Below the pieces are notes generated by a model, which saw nothing but the letters and a program-made list of their open reading frames with translations, searched no databases and was not told the origin of the DNA. A stretch of 64,000 nucleotides of DNA, taken from NCBI RefSeq assembly GCF_025118155.1, contig NW_026251388.1, forward strand, positions 868,001 through 932,000. Reading direction: 5' to 3'. This DNA is from Cokeromyces recurvatus. Its lineage: Eukaryota; Mucoromycota; Mucoromycetes; Mucorales; Mucoraceae. The position numbers and the translations under genes were made by a program. Shown here piece after piece: positions 62,731 to 64,000 of this stretch (position 1 is the first letter of the stretch; each line of letters opens with the position of its first letter).

Positions 62731-64000
62731 ATGACTGAAGTAGCAACATTAGAAAAACCCATAGACATATCTACCGAGAATACAACCGATGGCAAGTGCC
62801 TTTTTTTTTTCTTAAGAAAAAAAAAAAGATGGAGAGAGAAATACATAATAACTGTTTTTTTTTAAAAAAAAAAAATAGATTCAGTAGATTTCACCAAGCT
62901 TATCAAAGATCTGAAGAAAAAGATTGGCGACATGAAAAACCAATTAAAACCACTTAAGCAAAAGTACGTTATTTTCCTCTCTCTTTTTTTTGTTTTGTTT
63001 TACATGTTTTTTTTTGTTAACTGACACACCTCCTTTTCTTAAAAAAAAAAAAGGGTCAAAGAGAATCAAATACAAACATCAAAAGGTGTATCCTTCCTTG
63101 AAGTCAAATACCAACTTATGCTTCAATATGTTCTTCAACTTGCATATTTTGTTCAGCTTAAAATCTCTGGGAAACAAATAGAAAATCATCCTGTCATTGA
63201 ATCTCTTGTAGAATTACGTGTGATTCTTGATAAAATGAAACCCATTGAAACTAAATTAAAATACCAAATTGATAAATTAGTACGAGCAGCCATGGTGGAT
63301 AGAACAAAGCAACAACAAGAAACTAAAAAGGAAATGACGACAGAGGAAGTTGTAGCTGCGGATCCTTTAGCCTTCAAACCTAATCCTATGAACTTGATCA
63401 ATAAAAAAGATGACAATGACGATGAAGTTGTTATTGATGAAGATACCACAGATGATATGACTGGCATCTATAGACCACCTAAATTGGCACCTGTTACTTA
63501 TAATGAGGATATCGGTAAAAAGAGTGGAAAGAAACAGAGAGATGAGGCACGTCTAAAGGAGAAGGCTTCTCGTTCTCGTTTGATGAAGGATATTATGACA
63601 GAAATGTCAGAGAATCCTGAAGAACTGGATGTGTATGGTGGCGTGAATGAAGGTTTAGGTTATGGTGATCGTATTGACAGCATGATTGCTGAAAAGGAAA
63701 GTTATGAAGAAAATAATTATGTTCGTCTTGCCGTTACTCGTAAAGAAAAACAAAGATTGAATAAGAATAGAAGAATGCGTTTCGAGAGTGAATTTGATGC
63801 AAGTATTTTTTTTTAAAAATATAATGTGACTACATCTAACATCTTATTTATACATTATAGAACTTGAATGATTTCTCTAATTTGGCTGCATTGGAGAAAG
63901 TGGAAGAAGAAGAAAATGAACGTTATCGTAATGTACTTAATCGTAAGAAACAACAGAATGAAGCATTTGGACGTGGTAACAAGCGTACAAGGGAAAATCA
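62731..64000 (+). CDS. LCP5: Lcp5/neuroguidin, SSU processome factor (3' end off window)
   Basis: Sas10/Utp3/C1D-family protein associated with U3 snoRNP and needed for 18S rRNA processing. Exons 62731-62791, 62879-62963, 63054-63802 and 63861 onward; the frame is open at the window edge. Seen: IKDLKKKIGDMKNQLKPLKQ; GVSFLEVKYQLMLQYVLQLA, the Sas10/C1D core; VIESLVELRVILDKMKPIET; TGIYRPPKLAPVTY; and FSNLAALEKVEEEENERYRN with the basic tail beginning. Intron 1 must start with GC (GCAAGT at 62792): the only nearby GT puts the next exon out of frame. Intron 3 ends in a long A-run. At least 345 residues are visible. Confidence 0.92.

Overview
This window is nuclear DNA from an early-diverging filamentous fungus, most probably a mucoromycete (Mucorales-type). 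The evidence is a very AT-rich, intron-dense genome with short introns (mostly 50-130 bp), TACTAAC-like branch points where visible, long A/T homopolymers, and a fungal gene set: GPI1, SKT5-type chitin synthase activator, Slt2-type MAP kinase, PEX22, TOM70, COQ9, BMS1 and yapsin-like proteases. The species cannot be fixed from sequence alone. Most gene models were built by hand from splice signals. Exon lengths sum to an intact reading frame unless stated.

Layout. 1-2853 (-) is GPI1, with its C-terminus beyond the window edge. A gene-poor stretch follows with one GC-rich island (3781-3903) that no protein explains. Then come cytochrome b5 (5036-5790 +), a Slt2-like MAP kinase with an altered activation loop (7323-9049 +), an SKT5/CHS4-type Sel1 protein with a CaaX tail (9322-11538 -), adenylosuccinate synthetase (13108-14695 -) and BMS1 (15363-19165 -).

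20289-26014 is an accessory island. It is bounded by two diverged direct repeats of about 180 bp and holds a decayed Tc1/mariner-like element, an unrecognised multi-exon gene that is probably broken, and a small interrupted gene. 26361-27226 is PEX22. 27381-37059 is a tandem array of five pepsin-family (A1) aspartic proteases. All five have an intron at the same codon inside the first catalytic motif, and one copy has lost the DTG glycine.

37961-43275 encodes a 1697-residue anillin/Bud4-like PH protein with an ankyrin-like N-terminus. 44110-46430 is a type II membrane protein with a C-terminal GT64 (exostosin-type) domain. After 2.5 kb without genes comes a compact housekeeping block: TOM70, RPL18, COQ9, a three-RRM Rim4-like protein, a basic PEHE-like protein, an SLC35F6-like transporter, ISU1, RPL33 and the 5' part of LCP5 (neuroguidin).

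Functional themes are cell wall and surface (GPI1, SKT5, Slt2-like kinase, GPI-anchored proteases, GT64, septation scaffold), ribosome production (BMS1, LCP5, RPL18, RPL33) and mitochondria or peroxisomes (TOM70, COQ9, ISU1, PEX22). The points most worth a second look are the S-H-Y kinase loop, the DTR protease, two GC-AG introns, very small exons (10 and 11 nt), the GC-rich island at 3.8 kb and the repeat-bounded accessory island.
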